64,000 nucleotides of DNA from Intestinirhabdus alba (GCF_009711095.1 NZ_WMJZ01000002.1:124001-188000); one strand, 5' to 3'; shown: positions 21,778-35,031, numbered from the stretch's first letter. The notes: generated from the sequence alone by a model not told the origin. Made by a program: numbers and translations.

Positions 21778-23021
21778 TGCGCTTATCTCTCCCTCGCCTG
21801 AAGATGCCGCGCCTGCCGGGAATGACTCTCCTGGCCTGGGTCTTTGCGCCGCTCAAAGGCTGGGTGATGGGCTCGCGGGAAAAGGACACCGACAGCCTGG
21901 TGATGTACGACCGCACGCTGCTGTGGCTGACCTTCGGCCTTGCGGCCATCGGTTTTATCATGGTGACCTCGGCGTCGATGCCCGTTGGGCAGCGCCTGGC
22001 AGGCGATCCGTTCCTCTATGCCAGGCGCGATGCGTTCTATATCTTCCTCGCGTTCTGTTTATCCCTGTTTACGCTGAGCCTGCCGATGGTGTTCTGGCAG
22101 CGCTACAGCGCCGTGATGCTGCTCCTTTCGATCGCGATGCTGTTGATTGTGCTGGTTCTGGGCAGCTCCGTGAACGGGGCGTCACGCTGGATTGCGCTGG
22201 GTCCGCTGCGTATTCAGCCGGCGGAGTTTACTAAACTGTCGCTGTTCTGTTATCTGGCCAACTATCTGGTGCGTAAGGTTGATGAGGTGCGCAACAACCT
22301 GCGGGGCTTCCTGAAGCCGATGGGCGTGCTGCTGGTGCTGGCGGTTTTGCTGCTGGCGCAGCCGGACCTCGGGACGGTGGTGGTGCTGTTCGTGACCACG
22401 CTGGCGATGCTGTTTCTCGCCGGGGCGAAGCTGTGGCAGTTCCTCGCCATTATCGGCATGGGGATTTCGGCGGTGGTGCTGCTGATCCTCGCGGAACCCT
22501 ATCGTATCCGCCGCGTCACCTCGTTCTGGGATCCGTGGCAGGATCCGTTCGGCAGCGGCTATCAGCTCACCCAGTCGCTGATGGCGTTCGGCCGCGGTGA
22601 ACTCTGGGGACAGGGGCTGGGCAATTCGGTACAAAAACTGGAGTATCTGCCGGAAGCGCATACCGACTTCATCTTCGCCATTATTGGCGAAGAACTGGGT
22701 TATATGGGTGTGGTATTGACGCTTTTGATGGTATTCTTCGTCGCTTTTCGCGCCATGTCTATTGGGCGTCGGGCGCTGGAGATCGATCAGCGCTTTTCCG
22801 GCTTTATGGCCTGCTCTATCGGCATCTGGTTCAGTTTCCAGACCCTGGTGAACATCGGCGCGGCGGCGGGCATGCTGCCAACCAAAGGCCTGACGCTGCC
22901 GCTTATCAGCTACGGCGGCTCCAGCCTGCTGATTATGTCGACGGCGATCATGCTGTTATTACGGATCGATTATGAAACACGCCTGGAGAAAGCGCAGGCG
23001 TTTACACGAGGTTCACGATGA
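21777..23021 (+). CDS. ftsW: Septal peptidoglycan polymerase FtsW
   Basis: SEDS-family glycosyltransferase that partners FtsI in septal murein synthesis. 414 residues with ten membrane segments. The conserved periplasmic-loop and helix motifs [26 protein letters not shown] and [10 protein letters not shown] are intact. Cytoplasmic N-terminus [14 protein letters not shown] as in E. coli. It overlaps murG by 4 bp. Confidence 0.98.
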   Translation: MRLSLPRLKMPRLPGMTLLAWVFAPLKGWVMGSREKDTDSLVMYDRTLLWLTFGLAAIGFIMVTSASMPVGQRLAGDPFLYARRDAFYIFLAFCLSLFTLSLPMVFWQRYSAVMLLLSIAMLLIVLVLGSSVNGASRWIALGPLRIQPAEFTKLSLFCYLANYLVRKVDEVRNNLRGFLKPMGVLLVLAVLLLAQPDLGTVVVLFVTTLAMLFLAGAKLWQFLAIIGMGISAVVLLILAEPYRIRRVTSFWDPWQDPFGSGYQLTQSLMAFGRGELWGQGLGNSVQKLEYLPEAHTDFIFAIIGEELGYMGVVLTLLMVFFVAFRAMSIGRRALEIDQRFSGFMACSIGIWFSFQTLVNIGAAAGMLPTKGLTLPLISYGGSSLLIMSTAIMLLLRIDYETRLEKAQAFTRGSR

Positions 23022-24085
23022 GCGGTCAGGGTAAGCGGTTAATGGTGATGGCGGGCGGGACCGGTGGACACGTGTTCCCGGGGCTGGCGGTTGCGCACCA
23101 CTTAATGGCCGAAGGCTGGCAGGTTCGCTGGCTGGGCACCGCCGATCGTATGGAGGCAGAGCTGGTGCCGAAGCACGGCATCGACATCGATTTTATCCGT
23201 ATCTCGGGCCTGCGCGGCAAGGGCATAAAGGCGCTGCTGGCCGCGCCGCTGCGTATTTTCAACGCCTGGCGTCAGGCGCGCGCCATTATGAAGCGGTTTA
23301 AACCCGACGTGGTGCTCGGTATGGGGGGCTACGTCTCCGGACCTGGAGGGCTTGCCGCCTGGTCTTTAGGCATTCCGGTGGTGCTGCATGAACAAAACGG
23401 GATCGCCGGCTTAACCAACAGGTGGCTGGCGAAGATTGCCACCCGGGTAATGCAGGCGTTTCCCGGCGCTTTCCCGAATGCGGAGGTGGTGGGTAACCCG
23501 GTGCGCACCGATGTGCTGGCGCTGCCGGCTCCCCGGGAGCGCCTGGCCGGACGTGAAGGGCCGGTTCGCGTGCTGGTGGTTGGCGGCTCCCAGGGGGCGC
23601 GGGTGCTCAACCAGACGCTGCCGCAGGCGGCCGCCAGGCTCGGCGATGCGGTGACCATCTGGCACCAGTGTGGCAAGGGCGCGCAGCCAACGGTGGCGCA
23701 GGCCTATGCCGACGCCGGACAGCCACAGCATCAGGTGTGCGAATTTATCGATGATATGGCCGCCGCCTACGCATGGGCTGACGTTGTAGTCTGCCGCTCC
23801 GGGGCGCTGACGGTGAGCGAAATCGCCGCGGCCGGTCTGCCCGCGCTGTTTGTGCCGTTCCAGCATAAAGATCGGCAGCAGTACTGGAATGCGCTGCCGC
23901 TGGAGAAGGCGGGAGCCGCCAAAATTATCGAGCAGCCGCAGTTTACTGCGGATGCCGTAGTGAACGCGCTGTCCGGCTGGACGCGGGAAACATTATTAGC
24001 CATGGCGGAGCGCGCCCGCGCCGCATCCGTTCCGGATGCCACCGGGCGCGTCGCGAGTGAAGTCAGCCGGGCCGCCCGGACGTAA
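23018..24085 (+). CDS. murG: Lipid II synthase MurG (GlcNAc transferase)
   Basis: Peripheral inner-membrane GT-B glycosyltransferase that adds GlcNAc to lipid I. 355 residues. Glycine-rich donor/acceptor loops [16 protein letters not shown] (about 12-27) and [15 protein letters not shown] (about 104-118), plus the UDP-GlcNAc site [20 protein letters not shown]. Followed by an unusually long gap before murC because of a repeat. Confidence 0.98.
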   Translation: MSGQGKRLMVMAGGTGGHVFPGLAVAHHLMAEGWQVRWLGTADRMEAELVPKHGIDIDFIRISGLRGKGIKALLAAPLRIFNAWRQARAIMKRFKPDVVLGMGGYVSGPGGLAAWSLGIPVVLHEQNGIAGLTNRWLAKIATRVMQAFPGAFPNAEVVGNPVRTDVLALPAPRERLAGREGPVRVLVVGGSQGARVLNQTLPQAAARLGDAVTIWHQCGKGAQPTVAQAYADAGQPQHQVCEFIDDMAAAYAWADVVVCRSGALTVSEIAAAGLPALFVPFQHKDRQQYWNALPLEKAGAAKIIEQPQFTADAVVNALSGWTRETLLAMAERARAASVPDATGRVASEVSRAART

Positions 24086-24118
24086 GTGTGGCGGTGCCTT
24101 TTGCACCGCAAGGTTTTT

Positions 24119-24282
24119 TACCTGAATTATTCGGGTTGCAGAAAGGCGTTGAGGCAGCGAGCGCCCTGTGCGTAGAGCGCCGGCCAACTGGCCTGGCCCG
24201 CTTGAAACGCCGTTGGCGCTGTCCCCGGCGGGGCGAGGGCCAGACAGAGCCAACCAATCTGCAATTTGAACTATGACGAGTA
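24119..24282. repeat. Interspersed element between murG and murC
   Basis: 164 bp including a TA at each end. Left end TACCTGAATTATTCGGGTTG, right end GCAATTTGAACTATGACGAG then TA, both close to the family termini seen at 8400 and 63864. The interior is GC-rich with self-complementary blocks. It ends 21 bp before the murC ATG, just upstream of CTGGAG. Without it the murG-murC gap would be about 55 bp, close to the E. coli spacing as I recall it. Confidence 0.75.
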
Positions 24283-24303
24283 CTGGAGTTAATGGCGTAA
24301 AAC

Positions 24304-25779
24304 ATGAATACACAACAACTGGCAAAACTGCGTTCCATTGTGCCCGAAATGCGTCGCGTTCGGCACATCCACTTTGTCGGCATCGGTGGTGCCGGTATGG
24401 GCGGTATTGCCGAAGTTCTGGCCAATGAAGGCTATCAGATTAGTGGTTCTGATTTGGCGCCGAATCCGGTCACCCAGCAGCTGGCGAGCCTGGGGGCGAC
24501 GATTTTCTTTAACCATCGGCCGGAAAACGTGCGCGAAGCGAGCGTGGTGGTGGTTTCCAGCGCCATCTCTGCCGATAACCCGGAGATAGTGGCGGCGCAT
24601 GAGGCGCGTATCCCGGTGATCCGGCGGGCGGAAATGCTGGCGGAGCTGATGCGTTTTCGCCACGGCATCGCCATTGCCGGCACGCATGGCAAAACCACGA
24701 CCACCGCGATGGTCTCCAGCATTTACGCCGAAGCCGGGCTGGATCCGACCTTTGTTAACGGCGGGCTGGTGAAGGCGGCGGGAGTTCACGCGCGCCTGGG
24801 CCACAGCCGTTACCTGATTGCGGAAGCCGATGAGAGCGATGCTTCGTTTCTGCATCTGCAGCCGATGGTGGCGGTTGTCACCAATATCGAAGCCGACCAT
24901 ATGGATACCTACCAGGGCGATTTCGAAAATTTAAAGCAGACGTTTATTAATTTTCTGCACAATCTGCCGTTTTATGGTCGTGCGGTGATGTGCGTGGACG
25001 ACCCGGTGATTCGTGAGCTGCTGCCGCGCGTGGGTCGCCAGATCACAACCTACGGCTTCAGCGACGATGCCGATGTGCGGGTGGATGATTATCAGCAGAC
25101 CGGCCCGCAGGGGCACTTTACGCTGCTGCGCCACGACAAACCCGCGCTGCGGGTTACGCTGAACGCCCCGGGCCGCCATAACGCGCTCAATGCGGCGGCG
25201 GCCGTGGCGGTGGCGACGGAAGAGGGCATTGAGGACGACGCGATCCTGCGCGCGCTGGAAAGCTTCCAGGGAACCGGGCGTCGTTTTGATTTCCTCGGTG
25301 AATTTCCGCTGGCGCGGGTTAACGGCAGTGCCGGAACGGCGATGCTGGTTGATGACTATGGCCACCATCCAACGGAAGTGGACGCCACGATTAAGGCGGC
25401 GCGGGCTGGCTGGCCGGACAAACATCTGGTGATGATTTTTCAGCCGCATCGTTTTACGCGCACCCGGGATTTGTATGACGACTTCGCTAACGTGCTGAGC
25501 CAGGTCGACGCGCTGCTGATGCTCGACGTCTATCCGGCGGGCGAAGCGGCGATACCGGGGGCGGACAGCCGCTCACTGTGCCGGACAATCCGCGGCCGCG
25601 GCAAGGTGGACCCGATCCTGATTTCCGAACCGACGCAGGTCGCACAAATGCTGGCACCGGTATTAACCGGTAACGATCTGGTTCTGGTGCAGGGTGCGGG
25701 AAATATAGGCAAAATCGCGCGGACCTTAGCTGAAATCAAACTGCAGCCGCAAACTGAGGAGGAAGAGCAGCATGGCTGA
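24304..25779 (+). CDS. murC: UDP-MurNAc:L-alanine ligase MurC
   Basis: Adds L-alanine to UDP-MurNAc in the first Mur-ligase step. 491 residues, as in E. coli. N-terminal UDP-binding [17 protein letters not shown] (about 22-38), ATP loop [13 protein letters not shown] (about 125-137), [10 protein letters not shown] in the C-terminal domain. It overlaps ddlB by 8 bp. Confidence 0.98.
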   Translation: MNTQQLAKLRSIVPEMRRVRHIHFVGIGGAGMGGIAEVLANEGYQISGSDLAPNPVTQQLASLGATIFFNHRPENVREASVVVVSSAISADNPEIVAAHEARIPVIRRAEMLAELMRFRHGIAIAGTHGKTTTTAMVSSIYAEAGLDPTFVNGGLVKAAGVHARLGHSRYLIAEADESDASFLHLQPMVAVVTNIEADHMDTYQGDFENLKQTFINFLHNLPFYGRAVMCVDDPVIRELLPRVGRQITTYGFSDDADVRVDDYQQTGPQGHFTLLRHDKPALRVTLNAPGRHNALNAAAAVAVATEEGIEDDAILRALESFQGTGRRFDFLGEFPLARVNGSAGTAMLVDDYGHHPTEVDATIKAARAGWPDKHLVMIFQPHRFTRTRDLYDDFANVLSQVDALLMLDVYPAGEAAIPGADSRSLCRTIRGRGKVDPILISEPTQVAQMLAPVLTGNDLVLVQGAGNIGKIARTLAEIKLQPQTEEEEQHG

Positions 25780-26692
25780 TAAAATTGCGGTGCTGTCAGG
25801 CGGAACCTCCGCGGAACGCGAAGTCTCACTGAACTCCGGCGCGGCGGTGCTCGCCGGGCTGCGCGAGGGCGGCGTGGACGCTCATCTGGTCGATCCGAAA
25901 GAGGTCGACATCAGCCGCCTGAAGGAGAGGGGCTTTAACAAGGTATTTATCGCGCTGCACGGCCGCGGCGGCGAAGACGGCACGCTGCAGGGGATGCTGG
26001 AACTTATTGGCCTGCCCTATACCGGCAGCGGCGTGATGGCGTCCGCTATCTCAATGGACAAGCTGCGCAGCAAACTGCTGTGGCAGGGCGCGGGCCTGCC
26101 CGTTGCGCCGTGGGTTGCGCTGACCCGCACCGGGTTTGAGAACGGGCTGAGCGAGGCGCTGCGGGCGCAGATCGCCGCGCTCGGACTGCCGCTTATCGTG
26201 AAGCCGAGCCGCGAAGGCTCCAGCGTGGGAATGTCGAAGGTAACGGAGCAAAGCGCTCTGCAGGGCGCGCTGGCGCTGGCCTTTCGCCATGACGATGAGG
26301 TGCTTATCGAAAAATGGCTCAGCGGGCCGGAGTTTACGGTAGCCATACTCGATCAAGAAATTTTACCGTCGATTCGTATCCAACCCGCCGGAACCTTCTA
26401 TGATTATGAAGCGAAGTATCTCTCTGATGAGACACACTATTTCTGCCCTTCGGGACTGGATGCGGCGCAGGAGGCTCAGCTGAACGCCCTGGTGCTGAAC
26501 GCCTGGACAGCGTTGGGCTGCAGGGGCTGGGGTCGCATTGACGTCATGCTGGATAGTGACGGCCAGTTCTATCTGCTGGAGGCGAATACGTCGCCGGGGA
26601 TGACCAGCCATAGCCTTGTGCCGATGGCGGCGCGGCAGGCGGGAATGACCTTCTCGCAGCTGGTAGTGCGTATTCTGGCGTTGGCGGGCTGA
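25772..26692 (+). CDS. ddlB: D-alanine-D-alanine ligase DdlB
   Basis: ATP-grasp enzyme making the D-Ala-D-Ala dipeptide for MurF. 306 residues, the E. coli length. [16 protein letters not shown] at the N-terminus, ATP-grasp [14 protein letters not shown], and the metal/catalytic end [20 protein letters not shown]. It starts inside the end of murC and is one base from ftsQ. Confidence 0.98.
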   Translation: MADKIAVLSGGTSAEREVSLNSGAAVLAGLREGGVDAHLVDPKEVDISRLKERGFNKVFIALHGRGGEDGTLQGMLELIGLPYTGSGVMASAISMDKLRSKLLWQGAGLPVAPWVALTRTGFENGLSEALRAQIAALGLPLIVKPSREGSSVGMSKVTEQSALQGALALAFRHDDEVLIEKWLSGPEFTVAILDQEILPSIRIQPAGTFYDYEAKYLSDETHYFCPSGLDAAQEAQLNALVLNAWTALGCRGWGRIDVMLDSDGQFYLLEANTSPGMTSHSLVPMAARQAGMTFSQLVVRILALAG

Positions 26693-26693
26693 T

Positions 26694-27524
26694 ATGTCGC
26701 AGGCTGCGCTGAACTCGCGAAACAGCGAAGAAGAGGTCTCCTCTTCCCGCCGGAGTAACGGAACACGCCTTGCGGGCATACTCTTTCTGCTGACGGTGCT
26801 GTGTACCGTGCTGGTCAGCGGCTGGGTTGTGCTGGGGTGGATGGAAGACGCGCAGCGTCTGCCGCTGTCGAGGCTGGTGCTGACCGGCGAGCGGCACTAT
26901 ACGCGCAATGATGACATTCGCCAGTCAATTCTGGCGCTGGGCGCGCCCGGCACCTTTATGACTCAGGATGTCAATATCATCCAGAGCCAGATAGAGCGAC
27001 TGCCGTGGATTAAGCAGGCCAGCGTGAGAAAACAGTGGCCGGACGAATTGAAGATTCATCTGGTTGAATACGTTCCGGTAGCGCGTTGGAATGACCAGCA
27101 CATGGTGGATGCCGAAGGGAGCATCTTTAGCGTGCCGTCCGATCGTATCGGCGGACAGACGCTTCCCGTGCTGCACGGCCCGGAGGGCAGCGCGAGCGAA
27201 GTGCTGCAGGGCTACCGGGAGATGGGCCAGGTGCTGGCGCAGGCGCGGTTTACGCTAAAGGAAGCGGCCATGACCGCGCGTCGATCCTGGCAGTTGACGC
27301 TGAATAACGACATTAAGCTCAACCTCGGCAGGGGCGACACGATGAAACGTCTGGCTCGCTTTGTAGAACTCTACCCGGTTTTACAGCAGCAGGCGCAAAC
27401 CGATGGTAAACGGATTAGCTACGTTGATTTGCGCTATGACTCGGGAGCGGCGGTAGGGTGGGCTACCCTGGCTTCTGAGGAATCTAATCAGCAACAGAAT
27501 CAGGCACAGGCAGAACAACAATGA
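26694..27524 (+). CDS. ftsQ: Cell division protein FtsQ
   Basis: Bitopic division protein that recruits FtsL and FtsB. 276 residues, as in E. coli. Short cytoplasmic tail, one membrane segment at about residues 26-46 ([20 protein letters not shown]), a periplasmic POTRA domain ([20 protein letters not shown]), then the beta domain. The Gln-rich tail ends QNQAQAEQQ. It overlaps ftsA by 4 bp. Confidence 0.97.
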   Translation: MSQAALNSRNSEEEVSSSRRSNGTRLAGILFLLTVLCTVLVSGWVVLGWMEDAQRLPLSRLVLTGERHYTRNDDIRQSILALGAPGTFMTQDVNIIQSQIERLPWIKQASVRKQWPDELKIHLVEYVPVARWNDQHMVDAEGSIFSVPSDRIGGQTLPVLHGPEGSASEVLQGYREMGQVLAQARFTLKEAAMTARRSWQLTLNNDIKLNLGRGDTMKRLARFVELYPVLQQQAQTDGKRISYVDLRYDSGAAVGWATLASEESNQQQNQAQAEQQ

Positions 27525-28783
27525 TCAAGGCGACGGACAGAAAACTGGTAGTTGGACTGGAGATTGGCACCGCGAAAGTTGCCGCTTTAGTAGGGGAAGT
27601 TCTGCCCGACGGTATGATCAATATCATTGGCGTGGGCAGCTGCCCGTCGCGTGGTATGGATAAAGGCGGGGTTAACGACCTGGAGTCGGTGGTGAAGTGC
27701 GTCCAGCGCGCCATTGATCAGGCGGAACTGATGGCGGATTGCCAAATCTCCTCGGTATATCTGGCGCTTTCTGGCAAGCATATCAGCTGTCAGAATGAGA
27801 TCGGCATGGTGCCTATCTCAGAAGAGGAAGTAACCCAGGAGGATGTTGAGAACGTTGTGCATACCGCGAAGTCGGTTCGCGTCCGCGATGAGCACCGCGT
27901 TCTTCACGTTATCCCCCAGGAGTACGCCATTGACTATCAGGAAGGCATCAAAAACCCCGTCGGTCTTTCCGGTGTGCGGATGCAGGCAAAGGTGCACCTG
28001 ATCACATGTCACAACGATATGGCGAAAAACATTGTTAAAGCCGTTGAACGTTGTGGTTTAAAAGTTGACCAACTGATATTTGCCGGACTGGCGGCCAGCT
28101 ATTCCGTACTGACCGAAGATGAGCGGGAGCTGGGCGTCTGCGTTGTGGATATCGGAGGTGGTACAATGGATATCGCCGTTTATACTGGCGGAGCGTTGCG
28201 TCACACCAAGGTGATTCCCTACGCCGGAAACGTCGTGACCAGCGATATCGCCTACGCCTTCGGCACGCCGCCGAGCGATGCGGAGGCCATTAAGGTTCGC
28301 CACGGCTGCGCGCTGGGTTCCATCGTTGGCAAAGACGAAAGCGTTGAGGTGCCGAGCGTGGGCGGACGCCCGCCGCGCAGCCTGCAGCGGCAGACGCTGG
28401 CGGAAGTGATTGAGCCACGTTATACCGAGCTGCTCAACCTGGTTAACGAAGAGATTTTGCAGCTTCAGGAACAGCTTCGTCAGCAGGGGGTTAAGCACCA
28501 CCTTGCGGCAGGAATTGTATTGACCGGCGGCGCGGCGCAAATTGAAGGGCTTGCGGCCTGCGCCCAGCGCGTGTTCCATACGCAGGTTCGCATTGGCGCG
28601 CCGCTGAATATCACCGGACTGACGGACTATGCCCAGGAGCCGTACTACTCTACGGCGGTTGGGCTGCTTCACTACGGGAAAGAGTCCCATTTGAATGGTG
28701 AAGCGGAAGTAGAAAAACGGGTTACGGCATCAGTTGGTTCATGGATCAAGCGCCTGAACAACTGGCTGCGCAAAGAATTTTAA
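27521..28783 (+). CDS. ftsA: Cell division protein FtsA
   Basis: Actin-like ATPase that tethers FtsZ to the inner membrane. 420 residues. Phosphate-binding [18 protein letters not shown] near the N-terminus and [17 protein letters not shown] in domain 2A. The C-terminal amphipathic membrane-targeting helix [14 protein letters not shown] is intact. Start overlaps ftsQ; 60 bp separate it from ftsZ. Confidence 0.98.
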   Translation: MIKATDRKLVVGLEIGTAKVAALVGEVLPDGMINIIGVGSCPSRGMDKGGVNDLESVVKCVQRAIDQAELMADCQISSVYLALSGKHISCQNEIGMVPISEEEVTQEDVENVVHTAKSVRVRDEHRVLHVIPQEYAIDYQEGIKNPVGLSGVRMQAKVHLITCHNDMAKNIVKAVERCGLKVDQLIFAGLAASYSVLTEDERELGVCVVDIGGGTMDIAVYTGGALRHTKVIPYAGNVVTSDIAYAFGTPPSDAEAIKVRHGCALGSIVGKDESVEVPSVGGRPPRSLQRQTLAEVIEPRYTELLNLVNEEILQLQEQLRQQGVKHHLAAGIVLTGGAAQIEGLAACAQRVFHTQVRIGAPLNITGLTDYAQEPYYSTAVGLLHYGKESHLNGEAEVEKRVTASVGSWIKRLNNWLRKEF

Positions 28784-28843
28784 TTTTTATGAGGCCGACG
28801 ACGTTTACGGCCTCAGGCGACAGGCACATAACGGAGAGAAATT

Positions 28844-29995
28844 ATGTTTGAACCTATGGAACTGACCAACGACGCGGTGATTAAAGTCATCGGCGTCGGC
28901 GGCGGCGGCGGTAACGCCGTTGAACACATGGTGCGCGAGCGCATCGAAGGTGTTGAATTTTTCGCCGTAAATACCGACGCCCAGGCGTTGCGTAAGACGG
29001 CGGTCGGCCAGACCATTCAGATCGGTAGCGGCATTACTAAAGGTCTGGGCGCTGGCGCTAACCCGGAAGTAGGGCGCAATGCGGCGGACGAAGATCGCGA
29101 AGCGCTGCGCGCCGCCCTTGAGGGGGCTGATATGGTCTTTATCGCCGCGGGTATGGGCGGCGGCACCGGCACCGGCGCTGCGCCGGTAGTGGCGGAAGTG
29201 GCGAAAGATTTGGGCATCCTGACCGTCGCCGTGGTGACCAAGCCGTTTAACTTCGAAGGCAAGAAGCGTATGGCCTTCGCCGAGCAGGGCATCACCGAGC
29301 TGTCCAAACACGTGGACTCGCTGATTACCATTCCGAACGACAAGCTGCTGAAAGTGCTGGGGCGCGGTATCTCCCTGCTGGACGCTTTCGGCGCGGCAAA
29401 CGACGTGCTGAAGGGCGCGGTTCAGGGGATCGCAGAGCTGATTACCCGTCCGGGGCTGATGAACGTTGACTTCGCCGACGTGCGCACCGTTATGTCCGAA
29501 ATGGGCTATGCGATGATGGGCTCCGGCGTGGCCAGCGGCGAAGACCGTGCGGAAGAGGCGGCCGAAATGGCGATCTCCTCCCCGCTGCTGGAAGATATCG
29601 ACCTGTCCGGCGCTCGCGGCGTGCTGGTCAACATTACGGCGGGCTTCGACCTGCGTCTGGACGAGTTCGAAACCGTCGGCAACACTATCCGCGCCTTTGC
29701 ATCGGATAACGCCACCGTGGTTATCGGTACGTCTCTGGACCCGGACATGAACGACGAACTGCGCGTGACCGTGGTGGCCACCGGTATCGGCATGGACAAG
29801 CGTCCTGAAATTACGCTGGTGACCAATAAGCAAGCTCAGCAGCCGGTGATGGATCGCTACCAGCAGCACGGCATGGCACCGCTGTCGCAGGAGCAGAAAT
29901 CGGTGGCGAAAGTGGTCAACGACAACGCGCCGCAGACCGCTAAGGAGCCGGATTATCTGGATATTCCCGCGTTCTTGCGCAAGCAGGCCGATTAA
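28844..29995 (+). CDS. ftsZ: Cell division GTPase FtsZ
   Basis: Tubulin homologue that forms the cytokinetic ring. 383 residues, the E. coli length. Tubulin signature [17 protein letters not shown] (about 105-121), N-terminal [13 protein letters not shown], variable linker, and the conserved C-terminal peptide [12 protein letters not shown] that binds FtsA and ZipA. AGGAGAGA-type ribosome site at about 28830-28840. Separate ftsZ promoters known inside ftsQA of E. coli were not assigned here. Confidence 0.98.
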   Translation: MFEPMELTNDAVIKVIGVGGGGGNAVEHMVRERIEGVEFFAVNTDAQALRKTAVGQTIQIGSGITKGLGAGANPEVGRNAADEDREALRAALEGADMVFIAAGMGGGTGTGAAPVVAEVAKDLGILTVAVVTKPFNFEGKKRMAFAEQGITELSKHVDSLITIPNDKLLKVLGRGISLLDAFGAANDVLKGAVQGIAELITRPGLMNVDFADVRTVMSEMGYAMMGSGVASGEDRAEEAAEMAISSPLLEDIDLSGARGVLVNITAGFDLRLDEFETVGNTIRAFASDNATVVIGTSLDPDMNDELRVTVVATGIGMDKRPEITLVTNKQAQQPVMDRYQQHGMAPLSQEQKSVAKVVNDNAPQTAKEPDYLDIPAFLRKQAD

Positions 29996-30074
29996 GAATC
30001 GCCTTGAAGTTGGGTTCCGCGGCTCTTTGTGCTAAACTGGCCCGCCGAATGTATTGTACACTTCGGCTGGATAA

Positions 30075-31013
<939 letters not shown>

Positions 31014-31034
31014 CGACGCTTCGTCATAAAAATT

Positions 31035-31086
31035 CGACTGGTTTATCTGGCACTCTCTCCGGCCAGGTGAGCCAGTCGTTTTTTTT
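31035..31086 (+). terminator. lpxC intrinsic terminator
   Basis: CGACTGG (31035-31041) pairs with CCAGTCG (31072-31078), enclosing a further TGGC/GCCA-type stem, and is followed by eight T. It closes the dcw cluster. Confidence 0.88.
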
Positions 31087-31262
31087 GGATTTTTCGCCCG
31101 ATGTGCGGCGCAGCGGGCGCAACCGCCGTTTTCTTAAACACTTTTGTCCGCTTCTTCTTATCAATACTGCTGTCCGGCATCGGCATTAATGATAAGATTT
31201 GTGCGCAAAAACGTAGCGAATGCGTATTCCGGGCATTCGGGAGCTAACAGGAAGGCGAAAAC

Positions 31263-31766
31263 GTGAGTGGAATACTGACGCGCTGGCGACAGTTAGGCAG
31301 ACGATATTTCTGGCCGCATCTCTTATTAGGGATGGTTGCGGCCAGCTTTGGTCTGCCCGCTATCGGCAACGCCGCCGAGCCCGCCACGCCAGCCAGAGCC
31401 GCTGCCAGCAGCCCCGACCGGGCGACGAAAGTTAATTTTAGCCAGCTTGCGCGCCTGGAAACGAGCGCTCGCCGGGCGAATTTTAGCGTCGACTACTGGC
31501 ATCAGCATGCGATTCGCACCGTAATCCGCCATCTCTCTTTCGCCCTGGCCCCGCAGGCGCTGCCCGTTGCGGAAGAGCCGCTGCCGCTTCAGGCGCATCA
31601 CCTGGCTCTGCTGAATACCCTCAGCGCGTTGCTGACCCAGAAAGCGGCCCCGCCCGCTATGCGGCGCGTGGCGTACACGTATTTTACCCCTCAGGCCACT
31701 TTCAGCACTCCCGTCTGGATAAGCCAGGCGCAGGGGATCCGCGCTGGCCCTCAACGCCTCAGCTAA
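31263..31766 (+). CDS. secM: SecM, secretion monitor with translation-arrest peptide
   Basis: Exported regulator whose ribosome stall exposes the secA ribosome site when secretion is slow. GTG 31263 ([16 protein letters not shown]) gives 167 residues, 3 fewer than E. coli; GGAAGG precedes it. Signal peptide about 1-37, cleaved near GNA-AEP. The middle differs from E. coli, but the arrest motif [17 protein letters not shown] (about residues 147-163) is conserved without change, ending four residues before the stop (QRLS). secA follows after 63 bp. Confidence 0.97.
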   Translation: MSGILTRWRQLGRRYFWPHLLLGMVAASFGLPAIGNAAEPATPARAAASSPDRATKVNFSQLARLETSARRANFSVDYWHQHAIRTVIRHLSFALAPQALPVAEEPLPLQAHHLALLNTLSALLTQKAAPPAMRRVAYTYFTPQATFSTPVWISQAQGIRAGPQRLS

Positions 31767-31829
31767 AGAAACAAATTACCACTCACTTATTATGAAGACT
31801 CCGCAACGCGGGGCGTTTGAGATTTTATT

Positions 31830-34535
31830 ATGCTAATCAAGTTATTAACAAAAGTATTCGGTAGTCGTAACGATCGTACGCTGCGTCGTATGCGTAAAGC
31901 GGTCAGCCTCATCAATGCCATGGAACCGGAGATGGAAAAACTCTCCGATGAGGCGCTGAAGGGCAAAACCAACGAATTTCGCGCGCGCATTGAAAAAGGC
32001 GAAAGCGTTGAGAGTTTGATTCCGGAAGCCTTTGCCGTGGTTCGTGAAGCCAGTAAGCGCGTGTTTGGCATGCGTCACTTTGACGTACAGTTGCTGGGCG
32101 GCATGGTGCTGAACGATCGCTGTATTGCGGAGATGCGCACCGGTGAAGGTAAAACCCTGACCGCAACGCTGCCCGCCTACCTGAACGCGCTGAGCGGGAA
32201 AGGCGTGCACGTGGTGACCGTGAACGACTATCTGGCGCAGCGCGACGCCGAAAACAACCGCCCGCTGTTTGAGTTCCTCGGCATGTCCGTAGGCATTAAC
32301 CTGCCGGGAATGCCGGCACCGGCGAAGCGTGAAGCCTATGCGGCCGATATTACCTACGGCACCAACAACGAATACGGCTTTGACTACCTGCGTGACAACA
32401 TGGCCTTTAGTCCGGAAGAGCGCGTTCAGCGTAAGCTGCACTATGCGCTGGTGGATGAGGTCGACTCGATTTTAATCGACGAAGCGCGTACCCCGCTGAT
32501 CATTTCCGGCCCGGCGGAAGACAGCTCGGAGATGTACAAAAAAGTCAATAAAATCATCCCGCATCTGATCCGCCAGGACAAAGAAGATTCTGAAACCTTC
32601 CAGGGCGAAGGCCACTTTTCCGTCGACGAAAAAGCGCGCCAGGTCAACCTGACCGAGCGTGGGCTGATACTGATTGAAGAGCTGCTGGTCAAAGAAGGCA
32701 TTATGGAAGAGGGCGAATCGCTGTATTCGCCGGGCAACATCATGCTGATGCACCACGTCACCGCCGCGCTGCGCGCTCATGCGCTGTTTACCCGCGATGT
32801 GGACTATATCGTGAAGGATGGCGAAGTCATTATCGTCGATGAGCACACCGGCCGTACCATGCAGGGTCGTCGCTGGTCCGACGGCCTGCACCAGGCGGTG
32901 GAGGCGAAAGAGGGCGTGGAGATCCAGAATGAGAACCAGACTCTGGCCTCCATCACCTTCCAGAACTACTTCCGTCTGTATGAAAAGCTGGCCGGTATGA
33001 CCGGCACCGCCGATACCGAGGCCTTTGAATTCAGTTCTATCTATAAGCTGGACACCGTGGTTGTGCCAACTAACCGGCCGATGATCCGTAAGGATATGCC
33101 GGATCTGGTCTACATGACCGAAGCGGAAAAAATTCAGGCCATTATTGAAGATATCAGAGAGCGTACCGCCAGGGGCCAGCCGGTGCTGGTGGGCACCATC
33201 TCTATCGAGAAGTCCGAAGTCGTCTCGAACGAGCTGACCAAAGCGGGCATCAAACATAACGTACTGAACGCCAAATTCCACGCGAACGAAGCGGCGATCG
33301 TCGCCCAGGCGGGGTATCCGGCGGCGGTGACCATTGCCACTAACATGGCGGGTCGCGGTACGGATATTGTGCTCGGCGGCAGCTGGCAGGCAGAAGTCGC
33401 CGCGCTGGAAAACCCAACGCCCGAGCAGGTAGCGCAGATTAAAGCGGACTGGCAGGTGCGTCATGAGGCGGTGCTGGCCGCCGGCGGCCTGCATATTATT
33501 GGCACCGAGCGCCATGAATCCCGCCGTATTGATAACCAGCTGCGCGGTCGTTCCGGCCGTCAGGGCGATGCGGGTTCCTCCCGCTTCTATCTGTCGATGG
33601 AAGATGCCCTGATGCGTATTTTTGCCTCCGATCGCGTTTCCGGCATGATGCGTAAGCTGGGAATGAAGCCGGGAGAGGCGATTGAGCATCCGTGGGTGAC
33701 CAAAGCGATCGCCAACGCCCAGCGTAAAGTTGAAAGCCGCAACTTTGACATCCGTAAGCAGCTGCTGGAGTACGACGATGTAGCCAACGACCAGCGTCGC
33801 GCCATTTACAGCCAGCGTAACGAGCTGCTGGACGTCTCCGACGTTAGCGAAACCATCAACAGCATTCGGGAAGATGTCTTTAAGGCCACCATTGACGCCT
33901 ATATCCCGCCTCAGTCGCTGGAAGAAATGTGGGATGTTGTCGGCCTGCAGGAGCGGCTGAAAAACGATTTCGATCTTGATATGCCGATTGCCGAGTGGCT
34001 GGATAAAGAGCCGGAGCTGCATGAAGAGACGCTGCGCGAGCGCATTCTGGCTCAGGCCATTGAGGTTTATCAGCGTAAAGAAGAGATCGTCGGCGTTGAG
34101 ATGATGCGCCATTTTGAAAAGGGCGTCATGCTGCAAACCCTGGACTCTTTGTGGAAAGAGCACCTGGCGGCGATGGACTATCTGCGCCAGGGGATCCACC
34201 TGCGCGGTTATGCGCAGAAAGATCCAAAGCAGGAGTACAAGCGCGAATCCTTCTCCATGTTTGCGGCGATGCTGGAATCGCTGAAGTATGAAGTGATCAG
34301 TACGCTGAGCAAGGTTCAGGTGCGGATGCCGGAAGAGGTTGAGGCCATGGAGCAACAGCGCCGTGAAGAAGCCGAACGTCTGGCGCAGATGCAGCAACTG
34401 AGCCATCAGAATGATGATGCCGCCGCTGCCGCCGCCCTGGCCGCGCAAACGGGCGATCGTAAGGTAGGACGCAACGATCCGTGCCCCTGCGGCTCCGGTA
34501 AAAAATACAAACAGTGCCACGGTCGCCTGAGCTAA
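31830..34535 (+). CDS. secA: Preprotein translocase ATPase SecA
   Basis: Motor ATPase of the Sec pathway. 901 residues, identical in length to E. coli. Walker [13 protein letters not shown] (about 102-113), [15 protein letters not shown] (Walker B), second nucleotide-binding fold [13 protein letters not shown], and the C-terminal zinc motif [14 protein letters not shown] (about 885-898). Co-transcribed with secM and controlled by it. Confidence 0.98.
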   Translation: MLIKLLTKVFGSRNDRTLRRMRKAVSLINAMEPEMEKLSDEALKGKTNEFRARIEKGESVESLIPEAFAVVREASKRVFGMRHFDVQLLGGMVLNDRCIAEMRTGEGKTLTATLPAYLNALSGKGVHVVTVNDYLAQRDAENNRPLFEFLGMSVGINLPGMPAPAKREAYAADITYGTNNEYGFDYLRDNMAFSPEERVQRKLHYALVDEVDSILIDEARTPLIISGPAEDSSEMYKKVNKIIPHLIRQDKEDSETFQGEGHFSVDEKARQVNLTERGLILIEELLVKEGIMEEGESLYSPGNIMLMHHVTAALRAHALFTRDVDYIVKDGEVIIVDEHTGRTMQGRRWSDGLHQAVEAKEGVEIQNENQTLASITFQNYFRLYEKLAGMTGTADTEAFEFSSIYKLDTVVVPTNRPMIRKDMPDLVYMTEAEKIQAIIEDIRERTARGQPVLVGTISIEKSEVVSNELTKAGIKHNVLNAKFHANEAAIVAQAGYPAAVTIATNMAGRGTDIVLGGSWQAEVAALENPTPEQVAQIKADWQVRHEAVLAAGGLHIIGTERHESRRIDNQLRGRSGRQGDAGSSRFYLSMEDALMRIFASDRVSGMMRKLGMKPGEAIEHPWVTKAIANAQRKVESRNFDIRKQLLEYDDVANDQRRAIYSQRNELLDVSDVSETINSIREDVFKATIDAYIPPQSLEEMWDVVGLQERLKNDFDLDMPIAEWLDKEPELHEETLRERILAQAIEVYQRKEEIVGVEMMRHFEKGVMLQTLDSLWKEHLAAMDYLRQGIHLRGYAQKDPKQEYKRESFSMFAAMLESLKYEVISTLSKVQVRMPEEVEAMEQQRREEAERLAQMQQLSHQNDDAAAAAALAAQTGDRKVGRNDPCPCGSGKKYKQCHGRLS

Positions 34536-34553
34536 GGGCGGAGTCGCAACCAT

Positions 34554-34579
34554 AAGGCGCGGGAAACTGCGCCTTTTTT
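34554..34579 (+). terminator. Hairpin terminator between secA and mutT
   Basis: AAGGCGC (34554-34560) with GCGCCTT (34569-34575), 8-nt loop, then a T run to 34579. It lies only 14 bp before the mutT start, so mutT probably relies on read-through or its own start. Confidence 0.85.
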
Positions 34580-34593
34580 ATGGATACAACAGG

Positions 34594-34998
34594 ATGAAAA
34601 CGCTGCAGATTGCCGTGGGAATTATCCGTAACCCGCAGGACGAAATTTTTGTTACCCGACGCGCCGCCGACGTTCATATGGCAAACCGGCTGGAGTTTCC
34701 CGGCGGTAAGATCGAACCACTGGAAACGCCGGAGCAGGCGCTGGCGCGTGAACTACGGGAAGAGGTGGGAATTACGCCCCTCGAGATATCGCTGTTCGAA
34801 AAGCTGGAGTATCAGTTTCCGGACCGGCATCTCACGCTCTGGTTCTGGCTGGTGGAGCGCTGGGAGGGTGAACCCTGGGGACGGGAGGGGCAGCCGGGGC
34901 AGTGGATTGCGCAACGCGCGCTGGATGCCGAAGCGTTTCCTCCCGCCAATAAGCCGGTTATCAATAGACTTATGGCGGGGCAGAGCGCGACTGGATAA
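34594..34998 (+). CDS. mutT: 8-oxo-dGTP diphosphatase MutT
   Basis: Nudix hydrolase that removes 8-oxo-dGTP and so prevents A:T to C:G transversions. 134 residues; E. coli MutT is 129, and the extra residues are a divergent tail (LMAGQSATG). The Nudix box runs from GGKIEPLETPEQALARE into LREEVGI (about residues 37-60) with the REUxEExGU core intact. Substrate residues in FPGGK and the FWLVERWEGEPWG block are conserved. Convergent with yacG. Confidence 0.97.
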   Translation: MKTLQIAVGIIRNPQDEIFVTRRAADVHMANRLEFPGGKIEPLETPEQALARELREEVGITPLEISLFEKLEYQFPDRHLTLWFWLVERWEGEPWGREGQPGQWIAQRALDAEAFPPANKPVINRLMAGQSATG

Positions 34999-35031
34999 AT
35001 GGCGTTGCCTGGGTAACGTCGCCTGGCAACG

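Noticed and set aside
21581-22234. 217-codon plus-strand frame spanning the murD-ftsW junction
   Set aside because: It is out of frame with two fully conserved, overlapping genes; a codon-bias shadow.
34536-34593. Frameshift or truncation around mutT
   Set aside because: The Nudix box and all flanking motifs are intact; only the last few residues differ from E. coli.
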